DNA from: Cellulosimicrobium composti
GTDB taxonomy: Bacteria > Actinomycetota > Actinomycetes > Actinomycetales > Cellulomonadaceae
Direction of reading: 5' to 3'
DNA: 38,737 nt
Assembly: GCF_009711085.1 (NCBI RefSeq)
Contig: NZ_WMKA01000017.1
Location: 36,674 to 75,410, forward strand
This document shows positions 1 through 8,997 of this stretch, piece after piece. The notes under the pieces are model-generated. The model did not search any database, had not been told where the DNA came from, and saw only the letters and a list, made by a program, of their open reading frames with translations. Both the position numbers and the translations under genes were made by a program. Every line of letters starts with the position of its first letter. The first letter of the stretch is position 1.

Positions 1-1
1 G

Positions 2-691
2 GGGGGGGGCGACACCCTGACGTACTACGTGGCGGACGTCGTGCTCTCCGACATGACGGACCTGTGCTCCGCGTTCGCGTAGGACGCGTTCGGCACGAAC
101 ATCACGGAGACGACGTCGGACATCGCCGCCGACAACGGCGCCGTCCTCGCGGTCAACGGCGACTACTACGGGTTCCGTGACACCGGCATCGGCATCCGCA
201 ACGGCGTCGTGTACCGGGACGAGGGTGCGCGCGAGGGCCTCGCGCTCTACCGCGACGGCCACGTCGAGGTCTACGACGAGACGAGGACGGACGCGCAGAG
301 CCTCGTCGACGCCGGGGTGTGGAGCACGCTGTCGTTCGGGCCCGCGCTCGTCGAGGACGGCGAGATCGTGGCCGGGATCGACGACGTCGAGGTCGACACG
401 AACGTCGGGAACCACTCGATCCAGGGCGAGCAGCCGCGCACGGCGATCGGGGTCGTCGACGAGAACCACCTCCTCCTCGTCGTCGTGGACGGCCGTCAGG
501 AGGGCTACTCGCGCGGCGCGACGACGACCGAGCTCGCCGAGATCCTGCAGGACCTCGGCGCGACGACCGCCTACAACATCGACGGCGGCGGGTCCTCGAC
601 CCTCTGGTTCGACGGCGAGGTCGTCAACAGCCCGTCACAGGGCCGTGAGCGTGGCACGTCCGACGTCCTCTACGTCGCGGACGGTGCCTGA
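2..691 (+). pseudogene. Phosphodiester glycosidase (NAGPA domain) C-terminal part, 5' truncated, internal amber stop
   Basis: The reading frame starting at base 2 is continuous with the family except for a TAG at 80-82. Family-like sequence lies on both sides of it: TYYVADV before, and ITETTSDIA and NGDYYGFRD (about 158-181) after. The C-terminus carries the glycine-rich NIDGGGSSTLWFDG motif (about 577-618) of the NAGPA/phosphodiester glycosidase domain, which acts on sugar phosphodiesters and is usually exported. The N-terminus, with any signal peptide, lies outside the window. After the TAG the first possible start is GTG at 209, too late to restore the conserved NGDYYG block. A single C-to-T change in a CAG codon would explain the stop; a base-calling error at the contig edge is equally possible. 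It overlaps the next gene by one base (ATGA), which suggests co-translation with the glycosyltransferase. The family call is fairly secure; the substrate is unknown. Confidence 0.72.
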
Positions 692-1839
692 TGACCGGCG
701 CGACCACGCGCGAGCAGCCCGCGGACCCGGCGACGAGCGTCGCGCGGACCGCCGTCGTGGTGCCCGCGTACCAGCCCGACGCGCGGCTCGTCGCGCTCGT
801 CGACGCGCTGCGGGCGGCCGTCCCCGAGTCCCCGGTCGTGGTGGTCGACGACGGCAGCGACCGGCGGTGCGGGGGAGTGTTCCGCGCGGTGCGGGCGCTG
901 GGCGCCGTGGTGCTCACCGTTCCGGTGAACCGTGGGAAGGGCCACGCGCTGCGGACCGGGATCCGGTGGGTGCACGACCGGCTGCCCGGCCACGGCGTGG
1001 TGTGCGCCGACGCGGACGGGCAGCACACCGTGGTCGACGTGCTGCGGGTCGCCGCGCGCTCGCAGGCCGAGCCCGAGGCCGTCGTGCTCGGCGCGCGGCG
1101 CTTCGCGGGCGACGTGCCGGTGCGCAGCCGCGTGGGCAACGCCGCGACCCGCTGGGCGTTCGCGGCGACGACCGGCACGCGTGTCTGGGACACCCAGACC
1201 GGGCTGCGCGCCGACGGGCCGGGCCTGCTCGGCGATCTCCTCGCCGTGCGCGGGGACCGGTGCGAGTACGAGCTGCGCGCGCTCCTCGAGGCGACCCGCG
1301 CGGGCCGCCGGATCGTCGAGGTGGACGTCGCGACGGTGTACCTCGACGACAACGCGTCCTCGCACTTCCGGCCCGTCGCCGACTCGTTGCGCGTGTGGGC
1401 GCCGCTGCTGCGGTTCGCGGCGTCGTCGCTCGGTTCGGCCGCGGTCGACGTCGTCGCGCTGCTCGCGCTGCACGCGCTCACCGGGTCGCTCCTCGCGGCC
1501 GTGGTGGGCGCGCGTCTGCTCAGCGCGGGCGTGAACTTCGCCGTGAACCGCCGCCTGGTCTTCCCGGGCGGGCGCGATCTCCCGCTGCGCGTCGCGGCGG
1601 CCCGGTACGTGGCGCTCGCGGCCGTGCTGCTCGCGGCGGGCTACGGGCTGCTCGCGCTGCTGACCGGGATCGGCCTGCCGCTCCTGGCGGCCAAGGTCGG
1701 CACCGACGTCGTGCTCGTCGCGACGAGCTACGAGGCGCAGCGGCGCGTGGTGTTCGCGCCTCTCAGTGCTGACCGTCGTGCCGCTCGACGAGGGCGGGCA
1801 CGTGGTCGCGCGCCGTCCAGCGCCGGCCGACCCACTTGA
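691..1839 (+). CDS. Membrane glycosyltransferase family 2 with C-terminal GtrA-like domain
   Basis: This 382-residue protein has an N-terminal GT-A fold: AVVVPAYQP near residue 21, VVVVDDGSD near 49-57, NRGKGHALRTG near 80-90 and CADADGQHT near 105, which includes the metal- and nucleotide-sugar-binding aspartates. From about residue 238 a GtrA-like domain follows, with roughly four hydrophobic helices and the hallmark GVNFAVNRRLVF. Proteins of this layout transfer sugars to a polyprenyl phosphate or act in surface polysaccharide or glycolipid synthesis; the substrate cannot be read from the sequence. The ATG overlaps the stop of the preceding glycosidase gene. The 3' end runs 77 bases into the convergent ATPase gene and gives this protein an Arg-rich tail after residue 355. 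The tail may be real or may reflect a lost earlier stop. Confidence 0.82.
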   Translation: MTGATTREQPADPATSVARTAVVVPAYQPDARLVALVDALRAAVPESPVVVVDDGSDRRCGGVFRAVRALGAVVLTVPVNRGKGHALRTGIRWVHDRLPGHGVVCADADGQHTVVDVLRVAARSQAEPEAVVLGARRFAGDVPVRSRVGNAATRWAFAATTGTRVWDTQTGLRADGPGLLGDLLAVRGDRCEYELRALLEATRAGRRIVEVDVATVYLDDNASSHFRPVADSLRVWAPLLRFAASSLGSAAVDVVALLALHALTGSLLAAVVGARLLSAGVNFAVNRRLVFPGGRDLPLRVAAARYVALAAVLLAAGYGLLALLTGIGLPLLAAKVGTDVVLVATSYEAQRRVVFAPLSADRRAARRGRARGRAPSSAGRPT

Positions 1840-4552
1840 TCACCTCGACGAGCAGGAAGACGACGAGCGCGAGCCCGAGCGTCTTGCCCCACTCCGCGAG
1901 CGCGATGGGCGCCGAGTCGAACCACGAGTGCATGAACGGTGCGTAGACGAAGACGGCCTGCAGCGCGAGCAGCGTCGCCGCCGAGACCCAGACCACCCGG
2001 TTGCCGCGCAGCACGTCGACGGTGAGGCTCGACCGGTCGAGGAACCGGCAGTTGAACAGGTACGCGAGCTGGCCGAGCGCGAGCATCGTGACCGCCGTCG
2101 TCTGGGCCTCGGCGAGCGGGACGCCCTGCGCCCGCTCGACGTAGAACAGCAGGATTGTCGCGCCGCCGATGAGGAGCGAGACGAGCAGGATGCGCCGCAC
2201 GTACGCGCCGTCGAGGATCGACGCCTTCGGGTCGCGCGGGGCCCGGCGCATGACGTCGGGCTCCGCCTTCTCGTACGCGAGCGCGAGCGACAGCGTGACC
2301 GCGGTGATCATGTTGATCCACAGGACCTGGACCGGCTGGAGCGGCAGCGTGAGGCCGAACAGCACGGCCACGAGGATGACGAGCGACTGCGCGCCGTTCG
2401 TCGGCAGGAGGAAGAGCACGGACTTGCGGATGTTGTCGTAGATCCGCCGCCCCTCCTTCACGGCCCGCTCGATGGTCGCGAAGTTGTCGTCGGCGAGCAC
2501 GACCTCGGCGGCCTCCTTGGTCGCCTCGGTGCCCTTGATGCCCATCGCGACGCCGACGTCCGCCTGGGTGAGCGCGGGGGCGTCGTTGACGCCGTCGCCC
2601 GTCATCGCGACGACCTCGCCGTGCGACTGCAGCGCGGAGACGATCCGGATCTTGTGCTCGGGGCTCGTGCGCGCGTAGACGTCGACGTCGCGCACGACCT
2701 GGCGCAGCCGCTCGGTGCTCATCTCCTCGAGCTCGGGTCCGGTGAGCACGGCCGGCGCGGACGAGCCGTCGGGGGCGTCGACGATGCCCATCTCGCGGCC
2801 GATCGCGAGCGCGGTGCCCGCGTGGTCGCCGGTGATCATCTTCACGCGGATGCCCGCGTCGCGGCACTCGGCGATGGCCTCGACCGCCTCGGGCCGTGGC
2901 GGGTCCACGATGCCCACGAGCCCGCACAGCTCCAGGCCGTCCGCGACGTCGGCGACGTCGAGGCTCGTCGTGCCGTCCGCGGCCGGGCGTCGCGCGGCGG
3001 CGAGCACGCGCAGGCCCTGCCCGCCGAGCGCGTCGATCTGCCCGTCCCAGGACCCGCGGTCGAGCGGCTCGCTGCCGCCGTCCGGGCCGAGCTGGGTCGT
3101 GCAGCGGTCGAGCACGCGGTCGGGCGCGCCCTTGACGTGCACGTGCAGGCCGCCGTCGGGGTCCGCGTCGAGCGTCGCCATGAACTTGTTCTCCGACTCG
3201 AACGGCACGACGGCGACGCGGCGCCACCCCGTGGGGTCGACGCCCGCCTTCATGCCGAGCGTGCGCAGCGCGCCCTCGGTCGGCTCGCCGACGAGCCGCC
3301 AGCCGTCGGCGTCCGACGCGTCGGGGACGATGCGCGCGTCGTTGCACAGCATCATGACCGTGGCGAGGGCCGCGAGGTCGCGGTCGTCGGCGAGGTCGGC
3401 GTGCCGCCCGCCGTCGGCGAGCGTGACGTCGCCGACGGGCGCGTACCCCGCGCCGGCGACGGCGAACGCGCGCGCGGCCGTGCGGACCGTGCGCGCCGTC
3501 ATCTCGTTCTTGGTGAGCGTGCCGGTCTTGTCCGAGCAGATCGTCGTGACCGAGCCGAGCGTCTCGACCGCGGGCAGCTTGCGCGTGATCGCGCGGCGGC
3601 GCGCCATCTGCTGCACGCCGAGCGCGAGCGTGATGGTGACGAGCGCGGGCAGGCCCTCCGGCACCGCGGCGACCGCGAAGCCGATCGACGCCGACACGAG
3701 GTCCGGCACGGAGAAGTCGTGGACGACGCGCCCGATGACGACCATGACGACGGCCATCGCGAGGATGAGCACCGCGAGCAGCTTGCCGAACCGGTCGAGC
3801 TGACGCGTGAGCGGCGTCGCGAGGCTGCGGACCTCGGAGATCATCGTCTGGATGCGGCCGATCTCGGTCGCGGTCCCCGTCGCGGTGACGACGCCGACGC
3901 CCTGCCCCGCGGCGACGAGCGTGCTCGAGAAGAGCATGCTCGACCGGTCGCCCACGCCCGCGTCGGCCCCCACCGCGTCGACCGACTTCGCGGCCGCGAC
4001 GGACTCGCCCGTGAGTGCCGACTCCTCGACGCGCAGGTTCGTCGCCTGGAGCAGCCGCACGTCCGCGGGGACGCGGTCGCCCGACCGCACCCGCACCACG
4101 TCGCCCGGCACGACGTCGTCCGCGTCCACGCGCGCCCACGCGCCGTCGCGCCGCACCTCCGCATGGACCGAGAGCATGTTCCGGATGCCCTCCAGCGCGC
4201 TCTCCGCGCGCCCCTCCTGGACGAACCCGATCGCCGCGTTGATCACGGCGACCGCGAGGATGACGGTGAAGTCGACCCAGTCGCCGAGGATCGCCTTGAG
4301 CACCGCCGAGACGAGCAGGATGTAGATGAGGACGTCGTCGAAGTGGACGAGGACCCGCTTCCACAGCGGGTCGCGCTGCGGCGGCGGCAGCCGGTTGGGT
4401 CCCACCTCCGCGAGCCGCGTCGCGGCGTCGGCGCCCGAGAGCCCGCCCGCTTCCGAGCCGAGCGCGGCCAGGACGTCGTCGGGCGGAACGGACCAGGGAG
4501 CCCCGACCGCGGCGTCGACGACGGCCGGGTCGGAGGTCGGCGCGGGTTCCAT
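1763..4552 (-). CDS. P2-type cation-transporting P-type ATPase (calcium-ATPase-like)
   Basis: The protein has 929 residues, the usual length for P2A/P2B-like bacterial pumps. It shows the N-terminal cation ATPase domain, the actuator motif TGES (181-184), the phosphorylation motif CSDKTGTLT with phospho-acceptor Asp341, the hinge motif GDGVNDAP (652-659) and the membrane motif VAAVPEGLPALVTI ahead of Asp341. About ten hydrophobic helices are visible: two pairs in the N-terminal half and six after residue 690. PEGLP in helix 4 is typical of Ca2+ and Mn2+ P2-type pumps and argues against heavy-metal P1B pumps, since no CPC motif is present. It uses ATP to export cations across the cytoplasmic membrane; the ion is inferred only from the family. 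The ATG at 4552 was chosen because the family N-terminus starts shortly after it. The 3' end overlaps the convergent glycosyltransferase gene. Confidence 0.9.
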   Translation of the reverse strand: MEPAPTSDPAVVDAAVGAPWSVPPDDVLAALGSEAGGLSGADAATRLAEVGPNRLPPPQRDPLWKRVLVHFDDVLIYILLVSAVLKAILGDWVDFTVILAVAVINAAIGFVQEGRAESALEGIRNMLSVHAEVRRDGAWARVDADDVVPGDVVRVRSGDRVPADVRLLQATNLRVEESALTGESVAAAKSVDAVGADAGVGDRSSMLFSSTLVAAGQGVGVVTATGTATEIGRIQTMISEVRSLATPLTRQLDRFGKLLAVLILAMAVVMVVIGRVVHDFSVPDLVSASIGFAVAAVPEGLPALVTITLALGVQQMARRRAITRKLPAVETLGSVTTICSDKTGTLTKNEMTARTVRTAARAFAVAGAGYAPVGDVTLADGGRHADLADDRDLAALATVMMLCNDARIVPDASDADGWRLVGEPTEGALRTLGMKAGVDPTGWRRVAVVPFESENKFMATLDADPDGGLHVHVKGAPDRVLDRCTTQLGPDGGSEPLDRGSWDGQIDALGGQGLRVLAAARRPAADGTTSLDVADVADGLELCGLVGIVDPPRPEAVEAIAECRDAGIRVKMITGDHAGTALAIGREMGIVDAPDGSSAPAVLTGPELEEMSTERLRQVVRDVDVYARTSPEHKIRIVSALQSHGEVVAMTGDGVNDAPALTQADVGVAMGIKGTEATKEAAEVVLADDNFATIERAVKEGRRIYDNIRKSVLFLLPTNGAQSLVILVAVLFGLTLPLQPVQVLWINMITAVTLSLALAYEKAEPDVMRRAPRDPKASILDGAYVRRILLVSLLIGGATILLFYVERAQGVPLAEAQTTAVTMLALGQLAYLFNCRFLDRSSLTVDVLRGNRVVWVSAATLLALQAVFVYAPFMHSWFDSAPIALAEWGKTLGLALVVFLLVEVIKWVGRRWTARDHVPALVERHDGQH

Positions 4553-4688
4553 GGCACCATTCGACTCCCGTTCCCCCGATCGCGCGAGGGCCGAACGTCC
4601 GTCGCGTCCGTGACCGCCGCCGCGCGCCTCCCTATCGGTAGCAGCGCCGCGCGGCGTGCCGTGCGACGCCGACGTCGGAGGTGGAGCG

Positions 4689-7600
4689 ATGACTCACGCG
4701 GGCGCGGCGGGCCGGACCGTTCTCGAGCTGCGGATCCACGGCGTGGCGAACACGCCGCCGTACGGCATGCTCGACCTCCCGCCCGGCGAGGTCGAGCAGT
4801 GCGACGGCGACGGGCTGGGCAGCTTCTGGGTGGCGACGGCGGACGCCGACGCGCGGGACCGTGTCCCGGGCACGCCCGGGTCGCCGGTCGCGCCCGGCGA
4901 CCTGCACGCGGTCCGCGCCGACGTGCGGCGCGAGGCGTACTCGTGGGGCGCGATGGCGCGCTACGGCGCGCTCCCGCTCGCGGGCCTCGTCGGCGCCGTC
5001 CTGCGCGGGCTGACGCGCGCGCTGTGGGCGCTCAACGTCCCGTTCGGGCTCGCGAACGTCGCGTACTGGTCGCGCCGCGTCCCCGGCGCCGAGGACGGCG
5101 CCGTGCACGCGGCACCCGTCCGGTCGACGGGGGAGAGCGTGCCGCACGCCCGCCCGGAGCCCACGGCCGCCGCGGTGCGGGTCTTCGGTCTCGCCCTCAC
5201 CCTCCTGCTCACCGCGGCCGTCACGACGGTGGCCGTCGTCATGGTCGGCGCGCGGTGCATGCGCCCCGGCGCCGAGGGGACGGAGACCGTCCAGGTCTGC
5301 GCACGCGTGCCGTCCGCGCTCGACGGGCTCGCGCGCATGGCCCCGGGGGCCCGCGCCGTCGTGCTCTCGCTCGTCCCGGTCGCCGTCGTCGTCGGTCTCG
5401 TCCTCCTCGCACGCGCCGGGCAGGTCCGGTTCGACGAGCGCGTGTCCGTCGCCCGCGCGGGCCAGCGCAGCGGAGGGTCCGCCACCGGGCCGCTGCTGTA
5501 CCGCGCGGGGTTCTGGAGCCGGCGGGTCGCCGGGCCGTCGGCGCTCCTCGCCCACCTCGCGGGCGCGGTCGCGCTCGTCGCCGTCCTCCTCGCCTGGACG
5601 AGCGACCGCAGCGCCGTCGGGACGGCTGTCGTCGCGGCCGGGCTCGCCGTGCTCGGGCTCGCCGGCGTCGTCGTCGCGACGCGCAACGACGACGATGGCA
5701 TCCAGGTGACGCCGCCGCGCTGGAAGGGTGCGCTCGCCGTCGCGACGCTCGCCCTCGCCGCCGTCGTCTGGGGGCTCGCGGCGTGGGCCGGCACGCGGCG
5801 CGACGGCACGGACCCCGGGGCGTACGTGGGCGTCGACGTGGCGCCGACCGTCCTCGGCGCGCTCCTCACCGGGATCGCCGCGGCGGGCCTCCTGTGGCGC
5901 CCGCGCACCCCCGTGGGCCCGCGCCGCGCACGGCTGCGCGTCGTCCTGTGGTCGGCCGTGCCCGTGGTCGTCACGGGCTGCCTCGGCGTCGTAGCCGTCG
6001 CGCGCCGCGCGACGCCCGACGGCGCCGTCGCCAGCTACGGGGAGGCGACGACCCGACCCTGGTCCTCGTGTCCGTCGCGGTGCTCGCGGCGCCCCTGGTC
6101 GGCGCGCTCGTGCGGGCAGGTCGGCCGGCGCGCTCGCAGGGCGCGGACCGCTGGGTCGGGTGGCACGGCACGGGGCCGGGCGTCCTGCTGCTCGTGGCGA
6201 CCGCGGCCGCGGCCGTGCTGACGAGCCTGCTCGTGCTCGGCGTCCAGGTCTACCTCACCGGAGGCCGCGACACGCGGCCCGACGCCGAGGGCGCCCTCCT
6301 CGTGGACATCGTCCGGACCGTCCCCGGGTACGAGGACCTGCCCGTCCCCTCGGCGTACACGGAGTTCGGCGTCGGTGCCGTCGTGCTCGGCCTGACGGCC
6401 CTCGTCGGGCTCGCCGTCCTCGCGGCCCCCGCGCTGCACGACCTCGTGCGGTCCTCGACGCAGTGGCTGCCGCGCGCGGTCGGCACGACGTCGGACACCC
6501 AGGGCGCCACCGCGTGGGCCGCGGCGGTGCTCGCGGAGGAGGAGCGCTCGCGGACCGCCGGGACCGAGCAGGCCGTCGCGGACATGCCCCTCGCCGCGCG
6601 CCGCGCCGTGCGGACCCGCCAGGTCGCGGCCGTGACGCACCGCGCCGAGATCGCCGTGGGCGTGCTCGCGCTCGCGTCCTGGACGACGCTCGTCGTGACG
6701 GTGCTGCTGGGGCGCCCGGGGGAGTCGGTCGCCGGCGTGTGGGTGCTGAGCGGCACGTGGCTCACCGACCTGTCCGTCCCGCTGGTCGGGGCGCTCGCCG
6801 CGGCGGTCGTCGCGAGCTTCGTCGCGGCCGGGTCCGACGGCTTCGCCCGGCCCTGGGGCCTGCTGTGGGACCTCATGTGCTTCCTCCCGCGCAGCGCGCA
6901 CCCCTTCGGCCCGCCCTGCTACGCCGAGCGGACCGTCCCCGAGGTCGCGGCGCGCGTCGAGTCGTGGCTCTGCGCCGCCGACCTCCCGGCCCCCGAGCGC
7001 GCCGCGGCCGCGAAGGACCGCCGCGTCGTGCTCTCGGCGCACTCGCTCGGCGCCGTCATCGCGACGGCCGTCGTGCTCGGGCGCTCCGGCAACCCCGTCC
7101 TGCCCGACGGCACGCGCGAGCCCGCGCCCCGGACCGACGGCGACGGGCACCTCGGTCTCGTCACCTACGGCGTCCAGCTGCGCGCGTACTTCGGGCGGTT
7201 CTTCCCCTCGCTGCTCGGGCCGCACGTGCTCGGCACGCCGCCGTGCGACGCCCCCCGGTGGCGCGGGGACCCGTGGGTGCGGCAGACGACGAACGCGCGC
7301 CCGCTCCTGCGGGCCGCGCTGCTCGACGTGGCGCCCGCCGAGCGCCCAGGGAGCGCCGCGGAGCGCGAGGTCGCCGCGCACGAGGCGCAGCGGGCACGGG
7401 TCCGCGACGCGCGCGCCGCGTGGCGGGTCGCCGTGGCGGCCGAGGAGGCCGTGACCGGCGACGACGCGCACCTCGCGGTGCGGCGTGACGAGACCGCCGC
7501 CGCGCGCGAGGCGCTGGACGACGAGCGCCGGGTCCTCGCCGGGTTCGAGAGCGCGATCGGCGACCCCGCGACCGCCCCGGCCCGCCACGAGGCGGCCTGC

Positions 7601-8047
7601 TCCGCCGAGGCCACCTACCAGGTCGAGCGCGGCATCGCCCCGCGGACCGCGACGCGGTGGCGCCGGGCGGCCGACGCCGCGTGGGTCGACGCGGTGCGCG
7701 GCCCGGGCAGCGCGGCCGTCGACCCGGCGTCGCCCACGCTCGTCCGCCTCCTGCGCGCCCCCGGCACGGAGCCGGCCTGGGTCAACCTCTGGCGCCGGAC
7801 CGACTACCTCGGGTTCCCCGTCGTGTCCTACACCGCGAACCCCGTCGACCGGGGCGCCGACGAGGTCGACCGCGGCGCCTACCTGTTCACCGTCGCGACC
7901 CACAGCGCGTACGTCCGCGCGTGGGCGTACCACGAGGCGCTCGACACCGTCCTCGACCGGCTGGGCGTCCCGGCTCCCGACGTCGCGCCCGCCCCGACCT
8001 CCGCGCCACCCCCCTCTCCGCCGCAGGGGGCCCTCCCCGTCGGCTGA
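4689..8047 (+). pseudogene. Large polytopic membrane protein with alpha/beta-hydrolase-like motifs, frameshifted (one G missing)
   Basis: Two frames join into one protein of about 1,119 residues. The first runs from ATG 4689, which has a good GGAGGTGG ribosome binding site at 4677-4684. It carries an N-terminal LELRIHGVANTPPYGML block, typical of large actinobacterial membrane proteins, and several hydrophobic helices. Its sense ends near 6038, and the other frame continues without loss as DDPTLVLVSVAVLAAPLVGALV. Adding one G to the GGGG run at 6039-6042 restores SYGGGDDPTLV. The C-terminal half has more helices, then a soluble part with VVLSAHSLGAVIA (about 7024-7062), which resembles the nucleophile elbow of serine hydrolases, and a conserved end, THSAYVRAWAYHEALD. 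No experimental function is known to me for the family. Either the gene is truly broken or the assembly has lost one base. Confidence 0.68.
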
Positions 8048-8056
8048 TCGGGGACA

Positions 8057-8935
8057 ATGGGCGCCGTGATCCCCGAGAACCTGCGCGTCGTCCACGTCAC
8101 CGACCCCGCCGACGAGCGCCTCGCGGACTACACCCGCCTGACCGACGTCGCGCTGCGCGCCAAGCACGAGCCGGCCAAGGGGCTCTACATCGCGGAGAGC
8201 TCGACCGTCATCCGCCGCGCGCTCGCCGCGGGGCACCGGCCCCGGTCGTTCCTCATGGCCGAGCGCTGGCTCGACGACCTCGCCGACGAGATCGCCGCGC
8301 TCCCCGTCGACGACGCGCCCGGCGGCACGGGCGAGCCCGTCCCCGTGTACGTCGGCGCACCCGACGTGCTCCAGGCGATCACCGGGTTCCACCTGCACCG
8401 CGGGGCGCTCGCGGCGATGCACCGCCCGCCGCTCGCGCCCGTGCACGACCTGCTCGCCGCGGCCCGCGGCGGCACGGGCGCGCGCCGCGTCGCCGTGCTG
8501 GAGGACATCGTCGACCACACGAACGTCGGGGCGATCTTCCGCTCGGCCGCGGCGCTGGGCGTCGACGCGGTGCTCGTCTCGCCGCGCTGCGCCGACCCGC
8601 TGTACCGGCGCTCGGTGCGCGTGAGCATGGGCACCGTGTTCCAGGTGCCGTGGACGCGGTTCGAGACGTGGCCCGGCGGTCTCGACGTGCTGCGCGAGGA
8701 GGGCTTCACGGTCGCGGCGCTCGCGCTCGCCGACGACGCGGTGAGCCTCGACGACGTCGTCGCGGACCCGCCGCAGCGGCTCGCGCTCGTCCTCGGCACG
8801 GAGGGCGACGGGCTGTCGCGCGGCGCGATCGAGGCCGCGGACGAGGTCGTGACGATCCCGATGGCCGGGGGAGTGGACTCGCTCAACGTCGCCGCGGCGT
8901 CGGCCGTCGCGTTCTGGGCGACGCGCGTGCCCTGA
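8057..8935 (+). CDS. TrmH/SpoU-family RNA 2'-O-methyltransferase
   Basis: This 292-residue protein belongs to the SPOUT class that methylates ribose 2'-OH groups in rRNA or tRNA using S-adenosylmethionine. The N-terminal part (1-110) resembles the substrate-binding domain, with AKHEPAKGLYIAES. The catalytic knot carries the three SpoU motifs: EDIVDHTNVGAIFRSA (about 149-164), LVLGTEGDGLS (about 240-250) and IPMAGGVDSLNVAAASAVAFW near the end. The asparagine and arginine of motif 1 and the serine-leucine-asparagine of motif 3 are intact, so the enzyme should be active. ATG 8057 begins ten bases after the stop of the preceding gene; GTG 8066 is a possible alternative. The exact RNA target cannot be assigned. 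Confidence 0.9.
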   Translation: MGAVIPENLRVVHVTDPADERLADYTRLTDVALRAKHEPAKGLYIAESSTVIRRALAAGHRPRSFLMAERWLDDLADEIAALPVDDAPGGTGEPVPVYVGAPDVLQAITGFHLHRGALAAMHRPPLAPVHDLLAAARGGTGARRVAVLEDIVDHTNVGAIFRSAAALGVDAVLVSPRCADPLYRRSVRVSMGTVFQVPWTRFETWPGGLDVLREEGFTVAALALADDAVSLDDVVADPPQRLALVLGTEGDGLSRGAIEAADEVVTIPMAGGVDSLNVAAASAVAFWATRVP

Positions 8936-8997
8936 CGCGCTCGGCGCGACGTCTTTCCCGGGACGGGAACAACGGGGAGGGGTGACGCGTTGGGCTC

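Noticed and set aside
8936-8997. RAE-like element upstream of the first HelD gene
   Set aside because: Only a 6-bp hairpin (8955-8969) is found. Nothing resembles the CTTGCGGCAAG core seen at 20487.
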